Shown here one piece after another: positions 47,650 to 58,789 of a DNA stretch of 64,000 bases. The DNA comes from Cliona cf. orientalis. Taxonomy: Eukaryota > Porifera > Demospongiae > Clionaida > Clionaidae. The stretch is from contig OZ005697.1 of assembly GCA_963930775.1 (NCBI GenBank), positions 7,524,292-7,588,291 on the forward strand, given 5' to 3'. Below the pieces are notes generated by a model. That model was not told the DNA's origin. It saw nothing but the letters and a program-made list of their open reading frames with translations, and made no database searches. The translations under genes were made by a program, and so were the position numbers. Position 1 is the stretch's first letter. Every line of letters begins with the position of its first letter.

Positions 47650-48036
47650 TATAGGCCTGGGCCAAATATTCGTAAAATTGAATAATTCTCAGTTGAATAA
47701 TGGGGCTTTTCAACTGCTCAAGGAAGTAGTGTGCATACATATTAAATGTGTGCTTAAAATAGAGAATTTTGTGTCATGTGACATGAGTCTGTGATTAATG
47801 GTGGAGCAATTGCAAACAGCTCAGATATCCAGTCGTTGATCATTTTGAGGAGTCCTAAAAGTTCCTTTAGCCTCAGAACTTACAATAAAGAAAAGGTTAT
47901 CATAATAATATTATTATGATCAAGCACTTGTTGACCAAAAATTAATGACATTATACACGTACATTCTGACGGATAAGTGAAGAATAATTATTTGAGTAAT
48001 GGGCAAATTTAAAGGAATATTTGGCCCAGGCCTATA
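47650..48036. mobile_element. MITE family I (TATAGGCCTGGGCCAAATATTC ends)
   Basis: ATAGGCCTGGGCCAAATATT at the left and AATATTTGGCCCAGGCCTAT at the right are perfect inverted ends of over 20 bp. About 385 bp, noncoding. Confidence 0.85.
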
Positions 48037-49501
48037 TAGCTATGTGTTTGCATACTTAAACCTAGTGCAGGACTGCCTCATTATAGTCACTTGCAATTAT
48101 TGGTTCTGTTGATATTGGCCAGTGGTGTCTACTCAGATCTAGACCTGTGGTGCTAATTTTTGTGCGAGTTAACATGAAAAATTTCACCAGTTTAGTCCCA
48201 GCCAACAAAGGTGGGATCTGGGGACAAGATTAATGAAAATGTGAAAAAAATTATATAGTTAGGTATTGCAATAATTTTACAATAATACAGCATAGCTACT
48301 TAATTTAGCTACCACCTACGTATACATTACTGTGGAATGGCAAGGAATAAATAATAGTAAAAACATGAAATGTATGTACAGAGCTCGAGATTAAAGTGCA
48401 GTCATCATAATAATTATTTATAATTAAAATTACATCAACAGAATAAAAGGGTTTATCCATGCGTCCCAACTGGGAGTTTCTAGCGTTGAAGTATGGTATG
48501 CAACCCTGATTTGCAAGTGCTAGCACAGTAGGTAGGGTATGGAAGGGAAGGTTGCATTTAATTCATACATGTACAGTGGAACCTACGCGTCTGAATTACG
48601 GATACCGCAGGACTGTGCTTTCGTTATCGAGCACATACACTACTGGAAAGTAGATATAAGAAAATGATGTGAAGAATATTGGAAAGCGTGTGTGTGTATG
48701 ATCCATTTCATATCATCAAAGAAGTACTGGTAATGTATCTGAGAATTTGACCCCGTAGTGTGGGAAATTGCTCAAAAGTACAGTGTTTGGGAAAAGTATT
48801 GGAATTTCCCACACTATTCCAATCTTATAGGTGGGAAAGTATCAGCATAAATAGTGTTGGAATAGTATTGAATGTAGGTTTAGTATGGTAAAACTATTCA
48901 GTTATGAATATCATAATAATATTAGAAAAGTTGATGAATAAAACCAATCAACATGATAATTAAAATAATAAGAGTGAAACTAACGATAAAAAATGATAAA
49001 AATTAATGACAACAGAACACAATCAAACTTAGATGATGAGTAGTAATTATTATGAATACAGAATTTCGACAATACATTAATTTTAGTACTTAAGGCTTAC
49101 ACCAATTAGTACATAAGTCACAATATCATCTTCTAGAACCGTGGGTCATCATGACATTGTAGAACCTGTACAACAAAAAATAATGCATATTATTATATCA
49201 TGCTTTAGCGTAGCCTTGAGCTTGTACCAGGGACATCCCTAGTAATTCAACATTGCATATTGAAAAACACGCCAGGATGGGCAGAGTACGACACTATTGT
49301 AGTTACGAAATGTAAGACAGGGAGGGGATATACTGAAACATAATAATAATCTATAGCTAGTTGGGATAAGAGTGCTTATCATAGAAGGTAAAGACATCAG
49401 TGGGTTGATGACATGTTCAGACAGCCCAAGGGGTTTATGTAGTGGCCGGCTATTTGGGCTGGGTGTATGGCATACAGCCAGATACAGTATTCACTTGATC
49501 C
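48037..49501. other. AT-rich spacer, no gene supported
   Basis: Contains a region 48750-48890 with repeated GTGGGAAA / TATTGGAAT phrases but no clear element ends. Open stretches here are short and without recognisable domains. Confidence 0.5.
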
Positions 49502-50123
49502 TACCGTATAGCTCCAAACTTTCATAGCACAATATTTTCGTGAATTTCGTGATTTGAGTTCTGATCACGAAATTTTCTTCACGAAAATTTAGTATCATTG
49601 TGAGTCTGGCTACGTTCTGTGTGCACATGCACATTGCAAGCGCGATTGTGTGTAGCTACGTGTATGCATGCGATACTAGTCAGCTAATGAACGCCTGAAC
49701 TTTGAAATGAAGCATTGAATCACTGCTAACGATGTACAGACTCTGTACGCTTACTTTCAGAAAATTAGCAAAAGATACCTACCAAATCTGCAAGGATCTT
49801 TGTCCAAACAACATCCTTCATCTTGTATCGAATCCGCCAACAACCACGTTGAAAAAATGGCCAAACAGACAAAGTGCTAAAGGCAGAAAGAGAGGCCAGT
49901 ATAAGTCTTGTCTAGTTTCTTTTCTCTTCACGTCCACACTAGCATGCTAGCCTAACGCTGAGCCACGTGCAATTGTGGGCAGAGCGACAAGGTAAATTGT
50001 CCGCACCGATGCCGCGGCGTGGTGGTAATCATGAAAAAATCTGGCGATCACGAAATTTTTATCATGAAAATTTTCAATCATGGGATTTTCAGCAATTTCA
50101 CAAAAATTTGGAGCTATACGGTA
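49502..50123. mobile_element. MITE family J (TACCGTATAGCTCCAAA ends)
   Basis: TACCGTATAGCTCCAAACTT at 49502; on the other strand at 50123 TACCGTATAGCTCCAAATTT. Subterminal CACGAAATTTT repeats at both ends. An internal open stretch (49732-49950) has no recognisable domain. Confidence 0.85.
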
Positions 50124-50223
50124 TTTATTTCGTTACCCAAGTTTGTGTGGTATTTAGCTATTCGAAAGTGATGACTTCTATTTGAGAGCGGTGTTTATTA
50201 ATACTAGTAGCTGCCAGAGAGGC

Positions 50224-51405
50224 TAGTCTCATGCCCAGCCTCTTTATCGCACGCGGAAAAAGAGTCTGGTGAAACACGTATTCAATATTGGTTCCATACG
50301 TACGTGACATATTCTCACATGGGCACAATGAATATCATTATAAGCGATGGCGCAATCACTGTTTAACATTATTAATAATTCGCGCAAAGTGTTTGAAAAG
50401 CACCTACCGTAGTCTATGGCGCCAGCGGGATCCTTGGACAGTGGAGTCCGAGTGCTATGCTTATCTCGTTGCCTGATTTGTACCCAAAAGGACGGTGGTA
50501 AACAGAGCCGGAGCCAGCATTTATTAAGTGGTACGGCCATTAAAATTATTCAAAGCATTATTATTATGTAGCGGGAGAAGATGTCTCTCCTTCCACACAG
50601 AGCTCAAGGGTATTATATTATAATATGGTAGCGAAATGCACTAATAAAAATATTATGACTACATAGATCATTAGAGCATGCGTCAGACTCCATGGTTGCA
50701 ACTTTTTGATCACGTACAAGGGTGGTTATGATGTCAAATCTGTTTATACCTAGCTACTACTACGTGTGTTGCATACTCCTGGCTCTAACAAATGGCTGTA
50801 ATAGATGACAGCACAATAGCTAATATCACAATGATCTGATCACAGCTGCATTTGCAGCTGACCTGACACTACACTGCACGTTTTGCACACGCCATGCAAG
50901 ACAAATGGTGTACACGCCATGCAAGACAAATGGGGTATAGCTATAGGGTTTACAGCACAATATCAACAATGATCTGATGATCACAGCTGCATTTGCAGCT
51001 GACCTGACACTACACCACGTTTTGCATACGCCATGCAAGACAAATGGGGTATAGCTATAGGGTTTACAGCACAATAGCTATCAACAATAATCTGGTGCTA
51101 TAGCTGCATTTGCAGCTGAACTGACACTACACTGCACGTTTTGCATGCTAGCATGATTCAAACGTGGGATAGCTTCGATGATCGCTTGCTGAATGTCAGT
51201 CTAGCTGTCCAACAACTACATGTAGCCATCTCCTACAAGTAAAGTGCAAAGTACATGGTGAAGCATCGCAATCTCTTCTTGATGATGTGGCACCGTTCTG
51301 CAATCTGATTGGACGCGGCCAATCTTGCCGCGCGGAACCAAAATTGAATATGCGTTTCACCAGACTCTTTCTCCACGTGCGATAAAGAGGCTGGGCACGA
51401 GACTA
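50224..51405. mobile_element. Non-autonomous element with ends of about 63 bp (TAGTCTCGTGCCCAGCC)
   Basis: TAGTCTCATGCCCAGCCTCT at the left and AGAGGCTGGGCACGAGACTA at the right, the match continuing through TTTATCGCACG, AGAGTCTGGTGAAAC and ATTCAATWTTGGTTCC. No transposase. The interior holds tandem repeats at 50831-51140. Confidence 0.85.
50831..51140. repeat. Tandem repeat, about three units of 120-140 bp
   Basis: Each unit contains CAGCTGCATTTGCAGCTGAC, CTGACACTACAC, CACGTTTTGCA, CGCCATGCAAGACAAATG and GGTTTACAGCACAATA. The first 20-mer is itself nearly palindromic. Confidence 0.85.
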
Positions 51406-51734
51406 CAGGGAGGCAATCCATAGAGAAATGGTCAATTGACACCACCACGGACCCCTTTGCCGATGTAGAAGGCTACAGCTTGTTCTAGAAGACTGCTAAG
51501 TATTTAGTTACTTAGAATGAGTCGTGAGACATGTTTAAATGCTAATGTACTTTTCAAATAGTAGGTGTGGTACGGCTACTATTCAAGAACAGCAGCTATT
51601 AATTTTCGTTCAATACTTCCGGAGATGCGGCGACTAATCGAGAGAGGCATCTGTTCGAGTGAATACGGTAGTTAGAGAACCGAGTGCTACCAAACCTTAA
51701 ATTAATATAGCCACTATCAGAAACTCCAGCATAT

Positions 51735-53152
51735 TAAGGTACCATTAAGTTGCGTGGGCGTGAGGTGGGGGATATGACACCTAAACCACATCAAAGTCAT
51801 TAGTGAGGTGCATGCTGTGTAACCACGCCCTTTTAATTGCACAGGTCTCAGGGGTGTGGCTGCTAGAGCCGGAAGTGTTCATTTAATATCCTCCATGGAC
51901 CGGAAGCCGAGCCGGAAGGGAGGGGCCAGGCCACGCCCAAAACAGCCCCACCCTGTTCCCCAAGGACCACCATTCTCAATCAAGTGCCTACTAACCACCG
52001 GATGTCCACCGGAAGCCCACAATCAATCCCAATTAAAACACACAGCTTCCTCAAGGCCAAAACACACACAAACACTTGGAGGCCGTTCTGCCACACCGCC
52101 CACGCAAGAGCTCACCTCATTTCCTGTGTGGGCGGGGCAACAACACGTCATCGCAACCACATCCGCTTCAAACCATCGTCAGCTTCCGTCCAGCCGTACA
52201 GGCCCCTCGATCGCACCGCCGTACAGTGCCTTATTAACAGACATGGCCTCACCTTTGACCTCCTGCCACGCCCCCAAAGCCTCCTCGCGGGGTTCAAAGG
52301 TCACCACCGCTTCCGGGACACGCCCACCTATCGCCGAGGCCAAGTCCCAGGCGCCGATGTCCAAGCACTGGCCCGTGAAGCCACGCCCAATCGGAAGCAA
52401 TAAAACCTGCATTAACGCACACGCACACACTCCACACAGTGCCAGGAACACGCCCACACGCTTAATTAGGCCTATTTAGCTTTTTTTTTTTTTTTTTTTT
52501 TTTTTTCAAGGCGACCTGAACACTAAGCAGAAAAAAAAATTGTCCAAAAACCACCATATAGACGAGCTGGGTGCATAGTGGAACCATACAATGCAAGCAG
52601 GCAACCTAAATTTCAAAAAAATTGGTAAAGGTCGTCACGTTTATGTGCGCGCGTGGCCCCGCCCCTCACGTAGCGCGTGGGCGGAAACATTGCAAACACA
52701 TGGCTTCCCTGTACAAACATATGGGGAAACTTCAAAGGGCCGTAACTTTGATTCTAAAGCGTGAATCAAAATTCCTGAAGGTCAAATCTCTGCATTCGAT
52801 CCATTCTGCGCGCCGGTGCAAAAATTATGTCACCAAGTGCTCCCAGTTCCCCCCTGAATTAATTAATTAAAAATCTTTTTTTTTTTCTACTTAGTGTTTA
52901 ATTTGTCGTTGCGGTTAATAGTTAAGCAAGAATGCTTTGATCTTGCTTTGATGTGGGCAATTACCGGCCTTTTCTTCAGGGGCCACTTCCGGTCGCTAAT
53001 TACACGCGCATAATCATCCCTGGCCGATTCTGGACACGCCCACCTTCGACCAAAAGCACTCGTATGGCCTCTTCGGCCACGCCCCTTCACGATTCGCTAA
53101 TTGAATTAGCCATTCCTGACGCTCACGCCCACGCAATTAAATGGTACCTTAA
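51735..53152. mobile_element. GC-rich non-autonomous element (TTAAGGTACCATT ends) with a nested foldback
   Basis: TTAAGGTACCATTAAGTTGC at the left and, on the other strand at the right, TTAAGGTACCATTTAATTGC, both continuing GTGGGCGTGAG. The left interior (51.85-52.45 kb) is unusually GC-rich for the window and is full of CCACGCCC. A second inverted pair, AACACTAAGCAGAAAAAAAA (52519) against its complement ending at about 52903, marks a nested element of about 390 bp next to a long T run (52480-52506). Confidence 0.7.
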
Positions 53153-53269
53153 TTTAGTCTCATGGGTCATGGTTGGCAAGCAGCTGTAATATATTTAATA
53201 GCTATATCAGGGCTTAAAAGGTGTCTAATGTGTTTTGCCAGTAATACCTCAATGATGCCCTTGTGTCCT

Positions 53270-54209
53270 CAGAGGCGGATCCAGGATTTCTAAAAGGGGG
53301 GTTGTAGCACACCTTTGCGCAAAGCGCGCGCAAAATTCTAGAAGCCACGCCCACTTTGGGGGTAAAACCACGCCCACTTTCGATCGTTTTTGAGACAAAC
53401 TACCAGCTCTACCAGCCCAATCGATCTATCATATCAAAACATGCCTATGGCAGTTGTCAAATCTTACCTTAGCCTTATCTTATAAAAATCTATGGATGAT
53501 AATTGGCTGTAATTGGCTGTGGCGTCATCCGCCCGCAAAATTTTTTCATAGAAGACTGTACAAACATATGGCAGGTAAGCGTTTTCCAAAAAAACACCCG
53601 TAATTTCCGATTCAAAGCACTTATGGTGGGTATCAAATGAAAGCTGAACTTCCTATGATGTCATTGGCATGCGTATTGGTGGGGTATCCCCTTGCCCAAA
53701 AAAGTAATATTGATATTTAGAAGTGTCCTACCACAGGCTAATACAAAAGTATAGGAGAAAAGTCCGGATCGCATGCACTTCGCGGCGAATTAACACTGTG
53801 TTGCAGGCTATGGAGCCCTTCATGTGAGGTATCAGAAGAAAGAGGAAGGATCAGAGAATGTGATTCTGACCATACTAAAGAGATTTCCGGGTAAAATAAA
53901 ATTTATGTGCAAGATATGTTGAAAAATCAAGCTCTATTGCCATAGACGCTAATACAAGCCATACTGTAGTAGCGGTTTGTACTTGTAATTATCAGTTGTA
54001 TGGGCAAATTTGACAAAATGTTTTGATATGTTTCGAACGAATTTTCTTCTAAAGCATTCTAAGGTGAGCCATAGTAGGAGTTTTCTTAGTTTTATAGCCA
54101 GAAAGGGGGGTTCCATTTAGTTCATCATCAGTACTTCTTAGTGTTAGCTACATGCAGCCCAAAGGGGGGTACACTTGCACCCCCCTTACCCCCCCTGGAT
54201 CCGCCACTG
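53270..54209. mobile_element. Non-autonomous element with CAGWGGCGGATCCAGG ends
   Basis: CAGAGGCGGATCCAGG at the left and CCTGGATCCGCCACTG at the right, each beside a G- or C-rich tract (AAAGGGGGG / CCCCCCTTACCCCCC). About 940 bp, noncoding. Related scraps lie at 45.6 and 46.5-46.7 kb. Confidence 0.8.
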
Positions 54210-55456
54210 GTCCTTGATATGCATGTAGGGGATCAGAATAGCTTATAGGCATGTGGCTGTATACTCTATTAATGGCTTGTACATAACTAGCTATCTTAAA
54301 TTGCTTACCAGAAGGCTGGTGCAATCCTTTGATTAACCAGTGAGCTGAGTCAGAAGAGATGGAGTAAACATCAGTATGGCTGTGCCAGCTGCAGGGACAC
54401 AAAATTTAGATATCACTTGATCAGCAACTTGAAAAGCAGGCATGCCAAACTTACTTCCAGAAGTCATTATTAGGTTGTCATGAACACCATCCTTTTGGTC
54501 CTTTCTTTTGAGATCTGCTATACAAACTTGCATGCTTGAATTTGTTTGTTTTTTTTTGAATTTTTATCACATGTAAGTCATGTGACCATAGTAATATCAG
54601 ATATTTTTCTGATAGTCTGGATTTAATACATATAATTCCAATATAAGCTTAAAATCTGACATTATTCATATTATACATCTGAAAATCATGAATTTGTTCC
54701 TGACAGATATTTTACATAGCCTTGGAATTTTGTACAAAAAAATTAACACACCTTTCAAACACCATCTGTAGATTACAATACTATTTGTAGACGTTGGAAA
54801 ACTATCGCACATTTATTTCGATGTTTTACAAATACTTTAGAATTGTATAATATCAACACATCAAAAATTACTATGCTTTTTATAGACCACTTAGAAAATG
54901 TTTCCAATATTTATCACATACACTCCAAGTGATAGCTAATATATTATTCCAACAATATGAAATGATTTCCCACAGTTACACACCAAGAAATTGGGCTCTG
55001 GGCCCCAATTTCCAAGACTATATTCCAGCTCTAAGAGCTCAGCACATATGATTTTCTCATACTTTCATTACACTTTTCATAGAATTGGCTTCCAGTAGTG
55101 ATACCCTGCGCGAATGCATGACACAACAGTGAACACTGCACTGCCAACAGCAGCAGCAGCAGCAGCAGCAGCAGTTACTTGACGACCCTTACCTACAGTG
55201 ACGCGACTAGCACATCACCCAGCCTGCATCTGGGCCTTGGCAATTCATATTACATGTATTATTATGTATTATTGTTGACGACCTTACGTACTCATGCGAG
55301 GGGCCCCGGGCAGCGCAGCATGTGGGCGTGGCTACGAATACGGCGAGACCACGCACATGCAACACATGCGTATTAATCTAATCCAGACACTCCCTTTTCT
55401 TACTAGTAAAAAGAGGAGGTTTTTACGGTAGTTTCAGAAGAGGAAAACTTCTTTTA
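54210..55456. other. Spacer; weak minus-strand open stretch and a (CAG)9 microsatellite
   Basis: An open stretch on the minus strand at 54333-54533 (MQVCIADLKRKDQKDGVHDN...) is the only protein-like stretch; no family recognised. A perfect CAG repeat lies at 55148-55174. 54.55-55.06 kb is AT-rich with no gene seen. Confidence 0.4.
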
Positions 55457-56260
55457 TTGCGATACTCGGAGGGAATAAGTTTGGAAATGATACTGACCGA
55501 CTTGCGGCCAACAGTTGCACTGCTTCTGCTGGTGACAGCAGCTCACTTATTTCCTCCAGGTTCTTGTCAGGGCAACTGCCCTGTTTGTAACTGCCAGCTC
55601 AACAATATTCAATCCCTCACCACCTACATTGATGAAAGAATCAGGGTTATGTTAAATTCCAGCAATTTTCCCAATGTTAGCTACTGGAGATCCAGGTTAG
55701 TAGCTATTATCTTTCCCCTAATCCACGATCCATGGCTTATTTAACTACATCTCCTGATCTATGCAGTGCAGCGTAGTGTTCTACTCTACGTTCCTGGCAA
55801 TCGCAGACTTGAGCTCAGGCGATTCACTCCTGCAACTCTACATCAGCAGCCAAGCTCAGCAGCTATTGACACACTCTCCATCTCAAACGCTGCTGCAAGT
55901 GCAAGTTCAACTCTCCTCGCATATCGTCCAAACTACAGAGACGTCCATGGCAGCAACTTGGGTGCACTCTTCTTCAACATTGCTGGTATCTGGCCCTGCC
56001 TTCAACCTGTAGTTGGTACTTACATTCCAATGTGTCACCTTCTTTCTGCTGAGGAGGACGGGTTTCGCGACGGAAAGGTCATCATTCCAACCGGTGATAG
56101 GGGTACAGCATTGCGAATCTTCAGTTCTACTCAAGCACTCCCAACATTTGGGATTGCAGTACAGGACTGTCCTCAGCTGACTTCAGCATGCCTGCACAAT
56201 GGAGTTGATATTGTTATCTCATGTCAGCTGCCACGCCAGCACTGTGAGGGCTCAGTCTGA
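55457..56260 (+). CDS. Possible small secreted protein, two exons, frame of exon 2 uncertain
   Basis: Exon 1 (55457-55695) encodes a clear signal peptide (LRPTVALLLLVTAAHLFPPG) followed by a Cys cluster (CQGNCPVCNC) and ends before GTTAGT. The acceptor is TATGCAG (55766) or the next CAG (55771). Exon 2 has two long open frames: one of 165 codons from 55766 to 56260 with spaced cysteines (QPVVGTYIPMCHLLSAEEDG, AVQDCPQLTSACL), and one ending at 56012. Simple splicing of exon 1 leads to the shorter frame; the longer looks more protein-like. No family recognised. Inference: an extracellular protein specific to this lineage; the model needs transcript support. Confidence 0.4.
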
Positions 56261-57457
56261 GTCATCTTATTAATAGTGACCGTGTTTTGTGTTGTAGCTA
56301 TTATAAGATTGCAGTGATGGTTAATTCCATGAAGTGAATACTTGGACTAGTACCTGCTCCCCCATAATTATTATGTATCTTTATGCAAAGATACCTACAA
56401 TAATAATTATACGATTACACTATGCAACAGTTATAATATAGTGTATACGTTTGTTCGAGATTTTATATCTAGACTAGCAGAGACAGCTAAAAACAGATTT
56501 AGCTAGTATTATCTTACTAGATGACTGATATATGTAGCTAGTGTAATAATTATTTACTTCCTTGTATCAGGTTAGCTATTAATGATTATTGTATCATTCA
56601 TGCATTAACTATGATTTCCTGTTTCTGGTTTTTGTAGGGCATTGCGCCTTGGCGCAACCGGCCACATTGTCTTTAGCGCCCTTGCGCGTCGGACTCTTTG
56701 TTTTGTGTTTCTCATAATATGTGAGTAGCTACTGTGTGTGTATGTATCTATTCGGCATTTCCGTATCTTGAGTCTCAATAATAATAATATTTTTATGCTG
56801 AGATCGCCACCTAGGGCCCATCAAACTACATTGTTAGTTTCTCGTCCACCCGTTTATATATTTCTATGCGGGCGGGCGCATTATTCAATATTATATATGG
56901 CATTTTGAGGGTGTGGTTTCCCGGAACCGCCCAAATAATTAGCAAAAAAGAGGTGTGGCTGGTGTTTCAAGGCAATAATGAAGGCAGATGCGGTAGGTAA
57001 AAACGGGCAAGTGGATTTAACGGAAACTGACGAAAACGGAAACGAAAACGAACGCGAAAACGAAAACGAAAAGGGAAATGGTCGTCAAGAAGGTTACAAA
57101 TTTGGTATAGGTCGACAACCTTATAAGCCTACTTTATCATGCGAGATAGTGTGGTGCATGTGGTGCATCCAGAGACTTGTCAAGGCAGGCTGCTCATACC
57201 AGCTATTATGAATATAATATCCTGGGCCAACATAGGCTGAAAGTTTGCCTGTCTGGAGTCCGGCAGGACCTTCCTGATCTTTGTAGCTATTTTACCAAGT
57301 GGCTATAGCTATCTGACAAGGGATTGAATGTCTATTCGTCTATGATAATTTGCACTGTCAGATGCAGTTATTATGTTATGTCAGATGTTAACTTTTTAAC
57401 TTTATAATTATTATTGATAAGCCAGGGGTGGATAGCTGGTAACATGCTGGTAGCACG
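56261..57457. other. Spacer, no firm gene
   Basis: Holds an open stretch at 56978-57211 dominated by AACGAAAACG-type simple repeats (ENENERENENEKGN), judged low-complexity, and a GCGCAA/TTGCGC-rich palindromic patch at about 56640-56690. Confidence 0.5.
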
Positions 57458-57532
57458 TAGCCTCGTCCCCAGGCCACTCCCATTTTTTCAATGTTGCATT
57501 GAAAACATGGGAGTGGCCTGGGGACGAGGCTA
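57458..57532. repeat. Foldback hairpin, about 26-bp arms
   Basis: TAGCCTCGTCCCCAGGCCAC..TCCCAT pairs with ATGGGA..GTGGCCTGGGGACGAGGCTA; a small inner stem CAATG..CATTG caps it. A half-copy (GGGGATGAGGCT) follows at about 57610. Confidence 0.85.
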
Positions 57533-57804
57533 GGTAGCACGTACGCCATGAGAGTCATGGCCCACCTAGCTTTTATAAGCTGAGTGAATCTGGGAGGGCA
57601 CCCCGGGTCTGGGGATGAGGCTGGACTAGATGCGTCACTGATGCCCTGTTATGGGATTCTACAATCGCCTGGAGTTAGTAGATACCTTCAACTAAATACA
57701 TGTAGCTAGCTTTATCATAGGTCAGTAGAGGACTCATGATCAGATGAGGTCAAATATTGTTGAGTATCTGGTCATAGTTCTGTAATATATTGAAGTAGCT
57801 AATC

Positions 57805-57869
57805 ATGAATGATGACAGTAGCTAGCTACTGTACATAGACTATGTACAGTAGCTACTGTCATCATTCAT
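57805..57869. repeat. Near-perfect palindrome of 65 bp
   Basis: ATGAATGATGACAGTAGC..TACTGTACATAG then CTATGTACAGTAGCTACTGT..CATCATTCAT with almost no spacer; one arm has an extra TAGC. It lies just outside the left inverted repeat of the helicase cassette. Confidence 0.85.
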
Positions 57870-57892
57870 AGTACTGTTTAGGGGTTGGTATA

Positions 57893-58352
57893 AGGTTACT
57901 TTTTAAACTATATGACCCCTAACTTTATGGGTCTTTTTTATGTGACGGTGACCCCTAATATTATGGGACTATCTTATGTGCTTTCTTATATGGGTCTTTC
58001 TTATGTACAGAGAACCCTAACATTATGGATCTTTCTTATGTAGAGTGACCCCTTTTTAATATGGGACTATCTTATGTGCAATTACTAAAATAAATTACAG
58101 AAATCTCCCCATGCCCCACCCACTTCACATCTTATGTGCCATGGTTTAATGACAGGAGCCATACCCTTTAGGCTCCACCTACTCCACATAAGAGGGACTC
58201 ATATTAATATTATGCTTTTATAATGGGACATTCTTATGTAGAATGATGGGACGCAATCCAGGCCACCTTCAAAGCTCCACCCACTCTACTTAAACGAGAC
58301 CCATACTGATGGATGCTCTACAGTGGAAAATTTATATGTCTCTCTTTCAGAT
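57893..58352. repeat. Left inverted repeat of the helicase cassette, with short subrepeats
   Basis: 58094-58352 matches the reverse complement of 63699-64000 with high identity (shared: ATTACAGAAATCTCCCCATG, CCATGGTTTAATGACAGGAG, GGCTCCACCTACTCCACATA, GATGCTCTACAGTGGAAAAT). The right copy has an extra block of about 45 bases. Farther left, 57893-58080 carries TCTTATGTG / GACCCCTAA subrepeats that may be the outer part of the repeat; its partner would lie beyond the window. Confidence 0.85.
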
Positions 58353-58789
58353 CAAACTGAGATCATGATGTACCTTATAGCTATAGCAACTTCTGCATAA
58401 TGCAGCTGATATTTTGTGTAGGTTATACTAAATGGTAGCTACAACAATAATATAATAATTATAGAAATTGTCATGCACTATAATTATTATTATGATTTTA
58501 CTGTCTGTGTTAGCTACATAAATTTGATCACAATAATCTTTATAATTGCAGACATGTAGTTATACCAGGTCCTGCTGTCAATTTATATTAGAAATCACAG
58601 TAATAACCAATAAAAGAAAATTGTTATTGGTGTATAGCAGATATCGATCATTGATGAGATTATAATGAAATTGAATAGCTATAATTATGATTTGGATAGT
58701 GATGATTTATGATTTGGATAATGATGATCATATGCATGATTTACTATAATAAATGATCAGGCAGCTCGTTTGCTAGCTACTCTCTACTC
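58353..58789. other. Spacer between left inverted repeat and helicase stop
   Basis: AT-rich, with GATTTGGATAATGATGAT-like repeats near 58688-58735. Presumed 3' untranslated region and terminator of the helicase gene; no polyadenylation site assigned. Confidence 0.45.

Noticed and set aside
50831-51140. CRISPR-like spaced repeats
   Set aside because: The units are contiguous tandem copies of 120-140 bp, not short repeats with unique spacers, and the genome is animal.
51856-52479. 207-codon open stretch as a protein gene
   Set aside because: Lies in a GC-rich repeat inside inverted ends, with other frames equally open and no recognisable domain.
54333-54533. Minus-strand open stretch MQVCIADLKRKDQKDGVHDN as an exon
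   Set aside because: No splice partners or recognised family; kept only as a note in the spacer entry.
56978-57211. ENENERENENEK open stretch as a small acidic protein
   Set aside because: Made of AACGAAAACG simple repeats, with no signal of splicing or conservation.
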